Source: Rhodoplanes serenus (lineage in GTDB: Bacteria; Pseudomonadota; Alphaproteobacteria; Rhizobiales; Xanthobacteraceae). From it: a stretch of DNA of 64,000 nt. Made by a program: the position numbers and the translations under genes. Positions 25,442-34,980 of this stretch are shown piece after piece. Every line of letters starts with the position of its first letter. Positions within the stretch are counted from its first letter, which is position 1. Location: the NCBI GenBank assembly GCA_009720755.1, contig WNKV01000022.1, positions 1 to 64,000 of the forward strand. Reading direction: 5' to 3'. A model generated the notes under the pieces. The model was not told the DNA's origin. It saw only the letters and a program-made list of their open reading frames with translations, and did not search any database.

Positions 25442-26061
25442 CGGGAGGTTCCGGGGAATTGCGGGGGAGCGGACGGGCGGCCCGGGGCGGGCGGCACCGT
25501 CATGAAGGGGGTGGGGCTGCCGGGCGTCGATCCGGCCGGCCGCTGCGAGGTCTGCTCGTTCGAGTCGGTCAGCTGAACCGTCCAGGTCTGCTGCTCGCCG
25601 GTGTCGACCTCGAAGAAGCCGGTCCGGTCGTAGCCTCGGGCCAGGCAGTCCTCGGTGCCGCGAATCGTGAATTCCTTGTCGCGCGTGCACATGTACGCTT
25701 GGCCGGACCATTCGCCGCCACGGTCGTAGTCTACGGCATAGATGTAATAGTATCGTGCAACCAAGGTGCCGCGGAGCAGCGTCTCGCAGGTGCGGGCCGG
25801 CAGGTTCCACCACCCCTCGGTCGCCCAGCCGTCGCCGTCCTTGTAGCCGACGGCGACGCCGACCCGTCCGGCCGTATTGTTGCACAAGCGGAAATCGGCG
25901 TACGCCGGTCCCGCCAGGCCGACGGCGGCAAGCCCCAGCGTCGCCACTCCCAGCCTGGCAAAGCCCAGCCTCGCGGCCGCCAGCACGGTGGCCGCGCCGG
26001 CTCTCCGCCGCCGCGCCGGGACCGGCGCGGCCGTCGTGTTCCATTCTGTCGCTCTCGCCAT
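25438..26061 (-). CDS. DUF1036 secreted protein
   Basis: 207 residues. A long basic N-terminus leads into a signal sequence (LGFARLGVATLGLAAVGLAGPAYA, about 33-56). The DUF1036 domain follows: ADFRLCNNTAGRVGVAVGYKDGDGWATEGWWNLPARTCETLLRG, RYYYIYAVDYDRGGEWSG and YMCTRDKEFTIRGTEDCLARGYDRTGFFEVDTG. Four Cys could form two disulfides. A Pro/Gly-rich tail ends the protein. Function unknown. It is often found next to pyk in alphaproteobacteria and is translationally coupled to it here. Confidence 0.88.
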   Translation of the reverse strand: MARATEWNTTAAPVPARRRRAGAATVLAAARLGFARLGVATLGLAAVGLAGPAYADFRLCNNTAGRVGVAVGYKDGDGWATEGWWNLPARTCETLLRGTLVARYYYIYAVDYDRGGEWSGQAYMCTRDKEFTIRGTEDCLARGYDRTGFFEVDTGEQQTWTVQLTDSNEQTSQRPAGSTPGSPTPFMTVPPAPGRPSAPPQFPGTSR

Positions 26062-26088
26062 GCCGGCCAGCGTGCCCCGGAGGGCCGA

Positions 26089-27375
26089 TCACCGTTCGAC
26101 CAGGATGGCCCGAAAGTCGTTGATGTTGGTGCAGGTCGGACCCGGCCGCAACAGGTCGCCGAGTCGCTCGAAGAAGCCCGTGGAGTCGTTGTCGGCAAGA
26201 AACGCGGCGGGATCGAGGCCGAGGGCGCGGGCGCGGGCCACCGTGGTCTCGTCCACATAGGCGCCGGCCGGGTCGTCGGCCTTGCCGCCGCCGCCGTCGA
26301 TGCCGTCGGTGTCGGCCGCGATCGCCGCCACGCCCGGCATGCCGTCGAGCGCCGCCGCCAGTGCGAGGACGTATTCCTGGTTCGGCCCGCCGCGCCCCTT
26401 GCCGCGCAACGTCACGGTCAGCTCGCCGCCCGACAGGATGACGGCCCGCCGTCCCTGCGCGGCGAACTCCTTGGCGATGGCGGCGTGCTGGGCCGCCACC
26501 GTGCGGGCCTCGCCCTCCAGCCGGTCACCGAGCAGCAGGCAGTCGAGCCCGGAGGCCCGGATCTTGGCCTCGACCTGCTCGAAGGCAGCTTGCGGGCGGG
26601 CCACGATGCGGTAGTCGAGATCCGCGAAGGCGGGATCGCCGGGCTTCGGCGACTCGTTGGCCGGGTTCTCCAGCGCCTGCCTGATCTCGTCGGGGATCTC
26701 CAGCCCGTAACGCACCACGATGGCGCGGGCGTCGGCGAGGGTCGAGGGGTCCGGCACCGTCGGCCCCGAGCCGATGACGCTCGGGTCGTCGCCGGGCACG
26801 TCGGAGATGGACAGCGTCACCACCCGAGCCGGATGGGCGCGCGCCGCCAGCCGGCCGCCTTTGAGCCGCGACAGGTGCTTCCGCACCGTGTTGATCTCGC
26901 CGATATTGGCGCCGCAGCGCAGCAGCGCCCGGGTCACCGCCTGCTTGGCGGCGAGCGTGATGCCCTCGGCCGGCGCGATCCAGTTGGCCGAGGCGCCGCC
27001 GGAGACCAGCACCAGCACGAGGTCGTCGGGACCGGCCGAATCGGCGAGCTGCAAGGTCTTCTCGGCGCCGGCGAGACCGGCCGCGTCGGGCACCGGATGG
27101 CCGGCCTCGACCACCTCGATCACCCGGCCGGGGCGGCCGTGGCCGTGGCGGGTCACCGCGACGCCGGCGAGCCGCGCCGCCGGCAGCCCCAGCCGGTCGA
27201 GATAATGGGCCTCGACCGCCTCGACGCTGGCGCCGGCGGCCTTGCCGGCCGCCAGCACGATAAGGCGGCCATCGGGAGGCGGCGGCGGCAGCTCAGGCGG
27301 CAGGCAGGTGGCCGGGTGGGCGGCCGCGACGGCCGCCTCGTAGAATCGCATCAGCAGATCGCGGGTCGGGCTCAT
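26089..27375 (-). CDS. Glycerate 2-kinase (MOFRL/GckA-TtuD family)
   Basis: 428 residues from the ATG at 27375. It phosphorylates D-glycerate, giving 2-phosphoglycerate in this family. The N-terminal domain has VLAAGKAAGASVEAVEAHYLDRLG, EAGHPVPDAAGLAGAEKTLQLAD and VLVLVSGGASANWIAPAEGITL. The C-terminal MOFRL domain has ILSGGELTVTLRGKGRGGPNQEYVLALAAAL and AIAADTDGIDGGGGKADDPAGAYVD. It is first in the operon with DUF1036 and pyk, which fits hydroxypyruvate/tartrate or serine-cycle carbon entering at 2-phosphoglycerate. Confidence 0.93.
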   Translation of the reverse strand: MSPTRDLLMRFYEAAVAAAHPATCLPPELPPPPPDGRLIVLAAGKAAGASVEAVEAHYLDRLGLPAARLAGVAVTRHGHGRPGRVIEVVEAGHPVPDAAGLAGAEKTLQLADSAGPDDLVLVLVSGGASANWIAPAEGITLAAKQAVTRALLRCGANIGEINTVRKHLSRLKGGRLAARAHPARVVTLSISDVPGDDPSVIGSGPTVPDPSTLADARAIVVRYGLEIPDEIRQALENPANESPKPGDPAFADLDYRIVARPQAAFEQVEAKIRASGLDCLLLGDRLEGEARTVAAQHAAIAKEFAAQGRRAVILSGGELTVTLRGKGRGGPNQEYVLALAAALDGMPGVAAIAADTDGIDGGGGKADDPAGAYVDETTVARARALGLDPAAFLADNDSTGFFERLGDLLRPGPTCTNINDFRAILVER

Positions 27376-27558
27376 GACAACCTCGAACTCTCTCGCGGGC
27401 CGCGACGGCGCCGCCCGGCCCAATCGCCTTATAGTCGCGAACGCGCGATCGTGCCCCGGGCGGCGACGCGCAGCCGCCGTGCGCCGGGCGCACTGGCCGG
27501 CCCGGCTGGTGGCACGGCCCGCCACGACCTATCCTGGCCGCTCCGCGGAGGACCCCCG

Positions 27559-27921
27559 ATGACCCCCGACCCGACCCCTGTCGACCCGACCTCTGTCGAT
27601 CCGGCGACCTTGGACCCCACCACCCGGACCGCGCTGGAGGCGGCCGTGTTCCGCCGGCTGGTGGAGCACCTGCGCCAGCGCTCCGACGTGCAGAACATCG
27701 ACCTCATGAACCTCGCCGGCTTCTGCCGGAACTGCCTGTCCAACTGGCTGAAGGAGGCGGCGGAGGCGCACGGCGTGCCGCTGTCCAAGGAGGCGAGCCG
27801 CGAGGCCGTCTACGGCATGCCCTACGAGGACTGGAAGGCGAAGCACCAGCGCGAGGCGACCGCCGCCCAGAAGGCGGCGTTCGCGGTCTCGCACCGGCAC
27901 GAGCCGCATGACCACGGCTGA
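27559..27921 (+). CDS. DUF1244 family protein
   Basis: 120 residues. The first 25 are a Pro/Asp/Thr repeat (MTPDPTPVDPTSVDPATLDP), longer than usual. The DUF1244 core follows: AAVFRRLVEHLRQRSDVQNIDLMNLAGFCRNCLSNWLKEAAEAHGVPLSKEASREAVYGMPYEDWKAKHQREATAAQKAAF. The CRNC motif and conserved Trp are intact. Small helical cytosolic protein, function unknown. It diverges from the glycerate kinase operon. Confidence 0.9.
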   Translation: MTPDPTPVDPTSVDPATLDPTTRTALEAAVFRRLVEHLRQRSDVQNIDLMNLAGFCRNCLSNWLKEAAEAHGVPLSKEASREAVYGMPYEDWKAKHQREATAAQKAAFAVSHRHEPHDHG

Positions 27922-27952
27922 GCGCCGGCCGGCCGAGGCCCGGCCAGCACGG

Positions 27953-27982
27953 TTGACGGAGCCTTAACGGGACGCCTGTAGT
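27953..27982 (+). promoter_or_regulatory. Possible sigma-70 promoter for the DUF2312 gene
   Basis: TTGACG at 27953-27958 and TGTAGT at 27977-27982 with an 18-base spacer, about 135 bases before the ATG at 28118. No other good promoter is seen in this gap. Confidence 0.35.
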
Positions 27983-28117
27983 CCCAGGGCTCCGACTTTT
28001 TTCACTCCGGCATGTGGATGATGTGAATCGGTCGGGCCCTGCCCTGCCCTCGCCTTGACGGCCCGGCAAAATCGGACCGTATCACCCGCAGCCTTCCTGT
28101 TCCGCCGAGGACCGTCC

Positions 28118-28402
28118 ATGCCGACCAGCGCCGCCGCCACCGACGAACGTGCCGAGAAGAATCGCGCGACGCGGTTCGCCCAGGACCAGCTCCGCGCCTT
28201 CGTGGAGCGCATCGAGAAGCTCGAGGAAGAGAAGAAGGCGATCGCCGACGACATCAAGGACGTGTTCGCCGAGGCCAAGGGCAACGGCTACGACGTCAAG
28301 GCGCTGCGCGCCGTCATCCGCCTGCGCAAGCAGGACAAGGACGAGCGCGCCGAGCACGAGGCGATCCTGGAGACCTACCTGGCCGCCCTCGGCATGGCGT
28401 GA
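28118..28402 (+). CDS. DUF2312 (UPF0335) family protein
   Basis: 94 residues from the ATG at 28118. It is a small coiled-coil protein: [71 protein letters not shown]. This is the almost invariant core of the DUF2312/UPF0335 family (GapR-like), whose Caulobacter member binds overtwisted AT-rich DNA. The GapR link is family knowledge; DNA binding is not visible directly. A strong terminator follows. Confidence 0.93.
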   Translation: MPTSAAATDERAEKNRATRFAQDQLRAFVERIEKLEEEKKAIADDIKDVFAEAKGNGYDVKALRAVIRLRKQDKDERAEHEAILETYLAALGMA

Positions 28403-28458
28403 GGACGCCGCCGGCCGCTCGCCGGCCGGCCGCCCCCCGCATCGATGCACATGAAAAC

Positions 28459-28486
28459 AGCCCGGCCGCCGAGCCGGGCTTTTTTC
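28459..28486 (+). terminator. Rho-independent terminator after the DUF2312 gene
   Basis: An 8-bp stem AGCCCGGC / GCCGGGCT around a 6-base loop is followed by TTTTTT. It lies 57 bases past the DUF2312 stop. Confidence 0.85.
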
Positions 28487-28540
28487 ATGGATGCGGCTTT
28501 CATGGATACGGCCGTGCAACGTTGGCGCCGGCTCCGATCC

Positions 28541-28744
28541 GGTTGGGCACCGAGCCTCACCTCACCCCGCTGGCGGGGAGAGGTCGGATCGCAGGCCAAA
28601 TGCCTGCGATCCGGGAGAGGGGGCGCCGCCACTCGTCGAGATACCGGGGCGGCCGCAACCGCCCTAGCCCTTACCCTGGGGCGCCATCGCGCGCCTGCCC
28701 TCTCCCCACTCCACGGGGCGAGGGAGCACCAGACGTGCCCCGGG
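28541..28744. repeat. Extragenic repeat of the Bradyrhizobium/Rhodopseudomonas type
   Basis: A noncoding mosaic between the DUF2312 terminator and the DUF882 stop. It contains a 12-bp stem (CGGATCGCAGGC at 28585-28596, complement at 28602-28613) flanked by GGGGAGAGG and GGGAGAGGG strings, and a second CCCTCTCCCC...GGGGCGAGGG palindrome near 28697-28730. Such blocks are repeated many times in related genomes; only this copy is seen in the window. Confidence 0.55.
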
Positions 28745-30646
28745 TCAGCGCAGGGCGGCGGTGCGGCGGAACGTGACGGTCGCCAGGAACACCACGGCGC
28801 CGCCGCTGAAGCGGTCGTTGGCCAGGCCCGGATAGGGCTCGGGCGCGAACGCCATCACCACGCTGCCGACCGGCTTGCCCATCAGGCTGCGCAGCTCGGT
28901 GTAGTCGGGATCGCCCGAGGGCGTCACCGTCAGGGCGGTGGTCAGGCTCGGCGCCAGCATCACGGCCCGCAGCCACGGATCGTCAAAGCGAGTCCCGGGC
29001 GCCACCGGGCGCACCGCCGCGGTCTGCGGCGCCGGCGCGGGGGCTGCCGCCACCGGGCGCTCGACGGGCGCCGGAGCCGGCTGGCGCCCACCCACCGGCA
29101 CGCGGGCGGCGGTCTTCTTCACCACCGTGAGGGGATCGGCGTCGGCCGCAGCCGGGGCCGTAGTCGGCGCCACGGTCGGCGGCTCGGCGGTCAGCCGGGC
29201 GCGATCGACGAGCGAGCCCATGGCCGGCGTGCGGGCGACCGGCGCCGGAGCGGCGCGGCGATCGGGCTCGGACGCATAGGCGAGGGCCAGCTCCAGCGGC
29301 ACGCGATCGGCGGTGTCGCCGCGCTGGCGCGACCACAGCGAGCCGGTCTCGCTCGGCGTGCGGTCGCGGCCGGTCGGCACGATCACGTCGCCGGCCGAGG
29401 CGGTGCGGTAGGGCTGATCGCCGGCGGCGATCTGGCCGGGCGCCGTGCCGATCGACGCCGGCGGGCGCGGCGGCTCGCCGATCAGCTCGACCGCCGTGCT
29501 GGTCGAGGAGGCGAGCTGGAACATCTCGGGCTCGGGCGCCGGAGCGGCGGACGCAGCCACGGGGGCCACCGCGGCGGCGCGCGACGGGGTCGCCACCGCG
29601 ACCCGGACGGTCTCCGGCTTGGCGATGACGGGCTTCGCCGGCTCTGCCTTGGCGACCTCGGCCTTGCGGACGTCGGTGCGGGTCGTGTCGGCGCGGGCGA
29701 GATCGAGCTTGACGTCTACGCGGGTCGCATCGGTGCGGGCGGTGTCGGCCTGCGCGACGCGGGTGCGCCCGGCGCGCGCGGTGTCCGGCTTGGTCGGGTT
29801 CGGCTTGGCGCCGGCTGCCGGAGTGGCCCGCGCGGCGTCCTCGTCCTCCTCCGGGTCCTTGGTGCCGCCGAACAGCGCGGTCAGCAGGTTGCGGCCGGAC
29901 TTGGCGGGCGCCGCCGTGTCGAGACCCGCGAAGGCCGACGACGAGCCGCGCTTCTGGATGTCGGCCAGCGCGAGCTGATAGCCGGGCAGCGGCTTGCCGT
30001 TGGACGGCACGTGGACGGTGCGGCCGTCCGGGAACACGCGGGCGAGCTGATCGTAGCTCATCTTCGGCCAGTGGCGGACGCTCGCCACGTCGACATGGAT
30101 GAACTGCGAGCCCGGATAGTAGCCGACGCCGCCGCGATGCAGGCGCAGCGCCGCCTCGCGCTGCTTGTCGAGCGGCACGTTGCGGATCTTCAGGTCGATC
30201 GCCTTGCCGAGCATGTGCTGGCTGAACTGGGCGACGCCGCCGCTGCGCCGACGCAGCATCGAGTTGGTCTCGGGCGCGCGGTAACCACAGATGATGTCGA
30301 CCTCGCCGCCGCCGACCGCGCGGGTCAGCTCCCACACGGCGTCGATCACCAGCGGGTCCATGCGGACCGACTGGTTGCGGCGCCAGTCGCGCATCACCCA
30401 GTCGATCTTCTTCATCGCGTCGGGATCGTAGCGACCGTCACGCTTATAGGTGACGGTCAGCGTCTCGCCCGTATGGGTATGGTGAAACGAGAGCGTGCGG
30501 GTGTCGCCCACCGCCGAGGCGGTCTGCAAGCTGCCGCAGCCGATGACGATCAGCAGGGTGGCGAGGCCGACCCGGCGACCGGCACGCGATACGATGCCGG
30601 TCGCCGTGTCGCGGCGGACGTCGCTGACAGCCACGTTCGATCTCAT
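28745..30646 (-). CDS. DUF882 (peptidase M15-like) protein with long Pro/Ala-rich tail
   Basis: 633 residues. A signal sequence or anchor is at about 24-46. The DUF882 domain (about 48-215) has [42 protein letters not shown], the zinc-ligand motif [11 protein letters not shown] and [18 protein letters not shown], as in M15-type D,D-peptidases. The remaining 400 residues are low complexity: a (D/A)TxRxD-like repeat region (about 290-345), then Ala/Pro/Val-rich sequence. A short conserved-looking end follows ([22 protein letters not shown], then [21 protein letters not shown]). It probably acts in the periplasm on peptidoglycan. Confidence 0.88.
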   Translation of the reverse strand: MRSNVAVSDVRRDTATGIVSRAGRRVGLATLLIVIGCGSLQTASAVGDTRTLSFHHTHTGETLTVTYKRDGRYDPDAMKKIDWVMRDWRRNQSVRMDPLVIDAVWELTRAVGGGEVDIICGYRAPETNSMLRRRSGGVAQFSQHMLGKAIDLKIRNVPLDKQREAALRLHRGGVGYYPGSQFIHVDVASVRHWPKMSYDQLARVFPDGRTVHVPSNGKPLPGYQLALADIQKRGSSSAFAGLDTAAPAKSGRNLLTALFGGTKDPEEDEDAARATPAAGAKPNPTKPDTARAGRTRVAQADTARTDATRVDVKLDLARADTTRTDVRKAEVAKAEPAKPVIAKPETVRVAVATPSRAAAVAPVAASAAPAPEPEMFQLASSTSTAVELIGEPPRPPASIGTAPGQIAAGDQPYRTASAGDVIVPTGRDRTPSETGSLWSRQRGDTADRVPLELALAYASEPDRRAAPAPVARTPAMGSLVDRARLTAEPPTVAPTTAPAAADADPLTVVKKTAARVPVGGRQPAPAPVERPVAAAPAPAPQTAAVRPVAPGTRFDDPWLRAVMLAPSLTTALTVTPSGDPDYTELRSLMGKPVGSVVMAFAPEPYPGLANDRFSGGAVVFLATVTFRRTAALR

Positions 30647-31065
30647 TCAGACAAAGCTCCACCGTCTTCGCGAACGGTGTCCGCGAAGCGTGCCGTCGTG
30701 CCGCGCCCCCGTGCACGGCACGACCGCAGGGCCATTTTCGTCTTTATGGGATCGGTTAACGCAGCGTCGCTGCCCCCCTCTCCCCCATCACGACAACTTC
30801 ACTAAACTGTGAGTATGGCGAAAAGAAGCCACCTGTCGCCCCCGCGTCACGCCCGCGATAAATCTGAAGTTCCAGGGGTTTTTCCAGACTTGCGCAATGC
30901 GCGCAACCGCGGCAGCCGAACACGAATCAGCCGACCCGCGTGATCGGACGCCGTCGCGGACACGCGCGCGCCGGCGTCACACAGACTCCGCTCCACACAC
31001 GACGACGGCCGGGCTCAGGCCCGGCCGTCGTGATCACGATCAGATTGAGCGTAGCGCGCCAGCGC
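30647..31065. other. Intergenic region between the DUF882 and L,D-transpeptidase genes
   Basis: 419 bases with no supportable gene. It must hold the promoter of the DUF882 gene (AT-rich around 30780-30840), though I cannot place -35/-10 boxes with confidence. A strong hairpin is at 31002-31031. Confidence 0.5.
31002..31031 (-). terminator. 13-bp hairpin after the L,D-transpeptidase gene, no T-tract
   Basis: ACGACGGCCGGGC at 31002-31014 pairs perfectly with 31019-31031 around a TCAG loop. It lies 35 bases past the stop of the leftward transpeptidase gene. Neither side has a T run, so intrinsic termination is uncertain. Confidence 0.45.
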
Positions 31066-33072
31066 TCAGCGGAAGATGTTGAACAGCGGGAAGATGCTCG
31101 CCCGCGGCTCCTCCTGGGGCAGCCGCACATTGGCACGACGCGGCGCCGCCGACGCCTCGCGGCGCTGCTCCACCGGCGTGTCGGCGACCTTGCGCTCGTC
31201 GCTCTTGAGCGCCGCGATCACCCGCGAGTCGCGCCCGTAGACGTCGTCGCGCAGCACCAGCTTGCCGGCGTCGTCGACGAAGGCGGTCTGATAGGTGAGA
31301 TGCACCGGGATCGGCGTCGGGAAGGTCAGGTTGACCTCGCCGCGGCCATACATGCCGCGGATGCGATCGGCCGAGTAGCTATCCTTCGGCAGGGCGATCG
31401 ACAGCAGCACCTCGGCGTACTTGTCGGGGTCCTTCACCCGCATGCAGCCGTGGCTGTAGGCGCGGCGGTCATGCCCGAACATGTGCTTGTCCGGCGTGTC
31501 GTGCTGATACACCAGGAACTTGTTCGGGAAGTTGAAGCGGATGCGGCCGAGCGCGTTGCCGGCGCCGGGCGGCTGGGAGATGTGGATCGAGCCGTCGCGG
31601 TTGCGCGACACGTTCAGCCCCATGCGGGCCAGCACGGTCGGGTCCTGCTGCATCGCCGGCAGATACTCGTTGTAGACGATCGACGGCGGCACGTTCCAGG
31701 TCGGGTTGACCGTGATGAACTTCATCGTCTCGGTCAGCAGCGGCGTCGGCGTCGACGGCTTGCCGACCACCACGCGGGTCGACCACAGGACGTCGTCGTC
31801 GCGATAGACGCGCAGCATGAACTCCGGGATGTTGACGACGACGTGCGACTTGCCGAGATCGTGCGGCACCCAGCGCCACCGCTCCAGGTTGGCGGCGATG
31901 ATGTCGGCGGTGCGATCGTTGCGCGGACCGTTGAGCGCATCCACGGCGGCCGAATCGAAGGTGCCGGTCGGCTTGAGGCCCTTCTTCTTCTGGAACGCCT
32001 TGACGGCGTCGGCGAGCGCCTTGTCGTAGGTGGTGCCGGTGCCGGCGGCGCCGAGGCGCTCGCGCAGTTCGGGCACGCGCTCGTCCTCCATGCCGACCTT
32101 GAGCGACGGACCGTAGGCGACCCGCTTGCTGCCGTCGCCCTTCTGGCCGCGCAGCTCGGCGAGCTTTGCCTTGAGGGCCTTGTAGGCGCGATGCTGCGGC
32201 AGGTAGCTGTCGAGGGCCGCACGAGCATCGGGCGCCGTGGCGAGCCGGCCGAGCACCTCGGCGGCCTCCGGCGGCTTCACCTCGTAGACGATGTCCTTGG
32301 CGATGCGCGACCAGTGCACGCGGCCGACGGCGGCATGGCGCGCATAGGTCAGCACCGACTGGTCGAGCTTCAGCTCGAACTCGGCGATCTCGTCGGGCGA
32401 GGCGTCGGCCTTGAGCTGCGGCACCGGATAGTCGTCGGGATCGAGACCGTCGGCGGCGGCCGCGGTGAGCTGCGCCATCACGGCGCGGGCGCGGGCGTTG
32501 ACGGCGCCGTTGTCGGTCCACAGCGGGGCGCGGTCACGCGCCGCATAGAAAGTGTCGAGCGCCGCGCGCGTCTTGGCGTCGAAGCGCCGGTCGGTCTTGC
32601 GGCCGAGCATCTCGGCAAGCTTCTCGCCGACCTGCTGGTCGAGGGTCAGAACCTTGTTCAGCGGAGCGACCGGGATGGCGCCGGTCGCGGCCGGATCGCT
32701 CACCGCCGTCTCGGCCTTCGGGCTTTCCGTCTTCAGGCTCTCGGGCTTCGCCGCCGCATCGATCTTGGCGGTATCGGCCGGCGTCACCACGGTCGGGGCC
32801 GGCGTCGTGGGTGGCACCGCGGCCGTCTCGGTCGCCGGCGCAGCCGGCGACGGGGGAGCCGCCGCGGCAGTGTCAGGCTTCGGCGCCGCGCCTGGCGCGA
32901 GGTCGTCGGCCGTCACCGTGACGGGCGCCGGCTCGGTCGCCGGCACGAGCGCCTCGACCGCTGCCGGGGCGCCAGTGTCGGACACCGCCGCTTCGGTCGA
33001 TTGGGCGTTGGCAGCCCCGACCGCGAGAACCAGCGCGAGGGCCGTTCCGGCCAGCAGACGATCGAAGCGCAT
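31066..33072 (-). CDS. L,D-transpeptidase (YcbB/LdtD-like, YkuD domain)
   Basis: 668 residues from the ATG at 33072. Signal peptide about 1-23 (MRFDRLLAGTALALVLAVGAANA), then a Pro/Ala/Thr-rich linker to about 140. A helical scaffold domain follows (RRFDAKTRAALDTFYAARDRAPLWTDNGAV, then LDQSVLTYARHAAVGRVHWSRI), then a peptidoglycan-binding-like domain (VPELRERLGAAGTGTTYDKALADAVKAFQKKKGLKPTGTFD). The YkuD catalytic domain has the active-site motif HDRRAYSHGCMRVKDPDKYA with catalytic Cys. It forms 3-3 crosslinks in peptidoglycan. It is upstream of and codirectional with the DUF882 gene. Confidence 0.95.
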   Translation of the reverse strand: MRFDRLLAGTALALVLAVGAANAQSTEAAVSDTGAPAAVEALVPATEPAPVTVTADDLAPGAAPKPDTAAAAPPSPAAPATETAAVPPTTPAPTVVTPADTAKIDAAAKPESLKTESPKAETAVSDPAATGAIPVAPLNKVLTLDQQVGEKLAEMLGRKTDRRFDAKTRAALDTFYAARDRAPLWTDNGAVNARARAVMAQLTAAAADGLDPDDYPVPQLKADASPDEIAEFELKLDQSVLTYARHAAVGRVHWSRIAKDIVYEVKPPEAAEVLGRLATAPDARAALDSYLPQHRAYKALKAKLAELRGQKGDGSKRVAYGPSLKVGMEDERVPELRERLGAAGTGTTYDKALADAVKAFQKKKGLKPTGTFDSAAVDALNGPRNDRTADIIAANLERWRWVPHDLGKSHVVVNIPEFMLRVYRDDDVLWSTRVVVGKPSTPTPLLTETMKFITVNPTWNVPPSIVYNEYLPAMQQDPTVLARMGLNVSRNRDGSIHISQPPGAGNALGRIRFNFPNKFLVYQHDTPDKHMFGHDRRAYSHGCMRVKDPDKYAEVLLSIALPKDSYSADRIRGMYGRGEVNLTFPTPIPVHLTYQTAFVDDAGKLVLRDDVYGRDSRVIAALKSDERKVADTPVEQRREASAAPRRANVRLPQEEPRASIFPLFNIFR

Positions 33073-33284
33073 AGGCGATGTCCTCCCCAGGGCAAACGTC
33101 AGCACCACGTCGGTCGAGTTGTCGCGACCCTCGGTTCACGAGAACCGAACTCGGGCCTGATGCCGGGGCGACTCGCTCGCTTCCGGCAACGCGCGGAACC
33201 GCGCCTTCGGTCCAAGACCTTAGCCCAGCCGTCGCCGGCCGAGCCCCAATTTCCAAACCATGGCGGCGCTTTTCGAGCCGCCTG

Positions 33285-34802
33285 TCACCGGACGGCCACG
33301 TCGCCGGCCAGCGCCTCGCTCTCGGCGCCGTCGCCGAGGACGTCGCCGAGGCCGTCGAGCTTGCGGTAGAGGGTCGACCGGCCGATCTTCAATTTTCGAG
33401 CGACTTCAGACATTTGGCCGCCGTAATGGGCGACCGCGAAGCGGATCGCCTCGGCCTCGATCTCGTCCAGCGGGCGGACCTCGCCATCACGGTCGAGCAG
33501 CCGCAGCAGGCCCGCCCCGGCAGGCGGCTCCGTCACGTCCAGCGAAACGAAGGGGGTCTCGGCCGGGCTGGTTTGCGGCAGATTCGCGGCAAGATCGGCC
33601 GCGGCGTCGACCGGCGGATTCGCCGCGCCGGCGATCTGCGGGAACTCGGCGAGCCCCACCTCCTCGCCGTCCGCCAGCACCACCGCACGGAACACCGCAT
33701 TCTCGAGCTGGCGGACATTGCCCGGCCAGGGATGACGCGACAGCACCGCCAGCGCGTCGCCAGAGACGCGCCGTACGCGCCGCCCCTCCTCGGCCGCGAA
33801 GCGCAGCACGAAATGACGGACGAGATCCGGAATGTCCTCGGCGCGCTCGCGCAGCGGCGGCACCGTGACGGGGAAGACGTGCAGGCGATAGAACAGGTCC
33901 TCGCGGAAGCGGCCGGCCGCGACGTCGGCGATCAGATCCCGATTGGTGGCGGAGATCACCCGGACGTCGACCTTGACGGCACGGCGGCCGCCGACCGGCT
34001 CGACCTCGCCCTCCTGGAGCGCCCGCAGCAGCTTCACCTGGGCGGCCGGCGGCAGCTCGCCGACCTCGTCCAGGAACAGGGTGCCGCCCGAGGCTTCGAC
34101 GAACTTGCCGAGATGGCGGTCGGAGGCGCCCGTGAAGGCGCCCTTCTCGTGGCCGAACAGGATCGACTCGACCAGCGTGTCCGGCATGGCGCCGCAGTTC
34201 ACGGCGACGAACGGCTTCGCCCGCCGCTCGCCCGAGCCGTGGATGGCGCGCGCGACCAGCTCCTTGCCGACGCCGGATTCGCCGCTGATCAGCACCGGAA
34301 TGGTGGAGGCGGCCGCCTTCTCGGCGGCGCGCAGCACCGCCCGCATGCGCGGGCTGCGGGTGACGATGTCGCGAACCGTCAGCGTGCCGGCGCGGCTGCG
34401 CTTGAGCCGCGACAGCTCGCCCGCCAGGGCACGGGTGGCGAGCGCATTGCGCAACGAGACGAGCAGCCGCTCCGGGCCGACCGGCTTGACCACGAAGTCG
34501 ACCGCGCCGGCCCGCATCGCCGACACCACATTGTCGATGCCGCCGTGGGCCGTCTGCACGATCACCGGAACGGCGTGGCCGGCCTCGCGCAGCTTGGCCA
34601 GCACGCCGAGGCCGTCGAGATCCGGCATCACCAGGTCGAGCACCACGGCGTCGATGGCCGGCGCGTCGGGATCGGCGAGCAGCGCCACGGCGGCGTCGCC
34701 GCCCGTCGCCACCACCGGCTCGAACCCCAGCTTGCCGACCAGACCTTCGAGCAGGCGGCGCTGCACCGGGTCGTCGTCGACGATCAGAACGCGCTCCGGC
34801 AT
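33285..34802 (-). CDS. Sigma-54-dependent response regulator (NtrC family)
   Basis: 505 residues from the ATG at 34802. The receiver domain (about 1-120) has the acidic pocket D9-D11, phosphoacceptor Asp56 ([12 protein letters not shown]) and Lys in VVKPVG. The AAA+ domain (about 145-385) has Walker A GESGVGKE, the sigma-54 contact loop GAFTGA, Walker [12 protein letters not shown] and the [10 protein letters not shown] sensor 2 region. A Fis-type helix-turn-helix ends it ([23 protein letters not shown]). No histidine kinase is adjacent, so it is an orphan. It activates RpoN promoters; its targets are unknown. Confidence 0.95.
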   Translation of the reverse strand: MPERVLIVDDDPVQRRLLEGLVGKLGFEPVVATGGDAAVALLADPDAPAIDAVVLDLVMPDLDGLGVLAKLREAGHAVPVIVQTAHGGIDNVVSAMRAGAVDFVVKPVGPERLLVSLRNALATRALAGELSRLKRSRAGTLTVRDIVTRSPRMRAVLRAAEKAAASTIPVLISGESGVGKELVARAIHGSGERRAKPFVAVNCGAMPDTLVESILFGHEKGAFTGASDRHLGKFVEASGGTLFLDEVGELPPAAQVKLLRALQEGEVEPVGGRRAVKVDVRVISATNRDLIADVAAGRFREDLFYRLHVFPVTVPPLRERAEDIPDLVRHFVLRFAAEEGRRVRRVSGDALAVLSRHPWPGNVRQLENAVFRAVVLADGEEVGLAEFPQIAGAANPPVDAAADLAANLPQTSPAETPFVSLDVTEPPAGAGLLRLLDRDGEVRPLDEIEAEAIRFAVAHYGGQMSEVARKLKIGRSTLYRKLDGLGDVLGDGAESEALAGDVAVR

Positions 34803-34980
34803 GGCGAGGACTTCGGCCCGACTGTCTCGATTTGGGGCATTGTCCGGACTCAGGATTAACGCCGGCTTACCCGGCCGCAGGGCCGGCCGGAGGCGCGGCG
34901 GCGAACACCGCCATTGCTTTGCCATGTCGGCACCGGATACGACCGGACCATCCCGTTCACAGGTCCGGACCCTCGCCGCC

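Noticed and set aside
30940-33369. A reading frame of about 800 codons opposite the L,D-transpeptidase gene.
   Set aside because: Composition is that of a GC-rich antisense frame, and the transpeptidase on the other strand has an intact catalytic motif.
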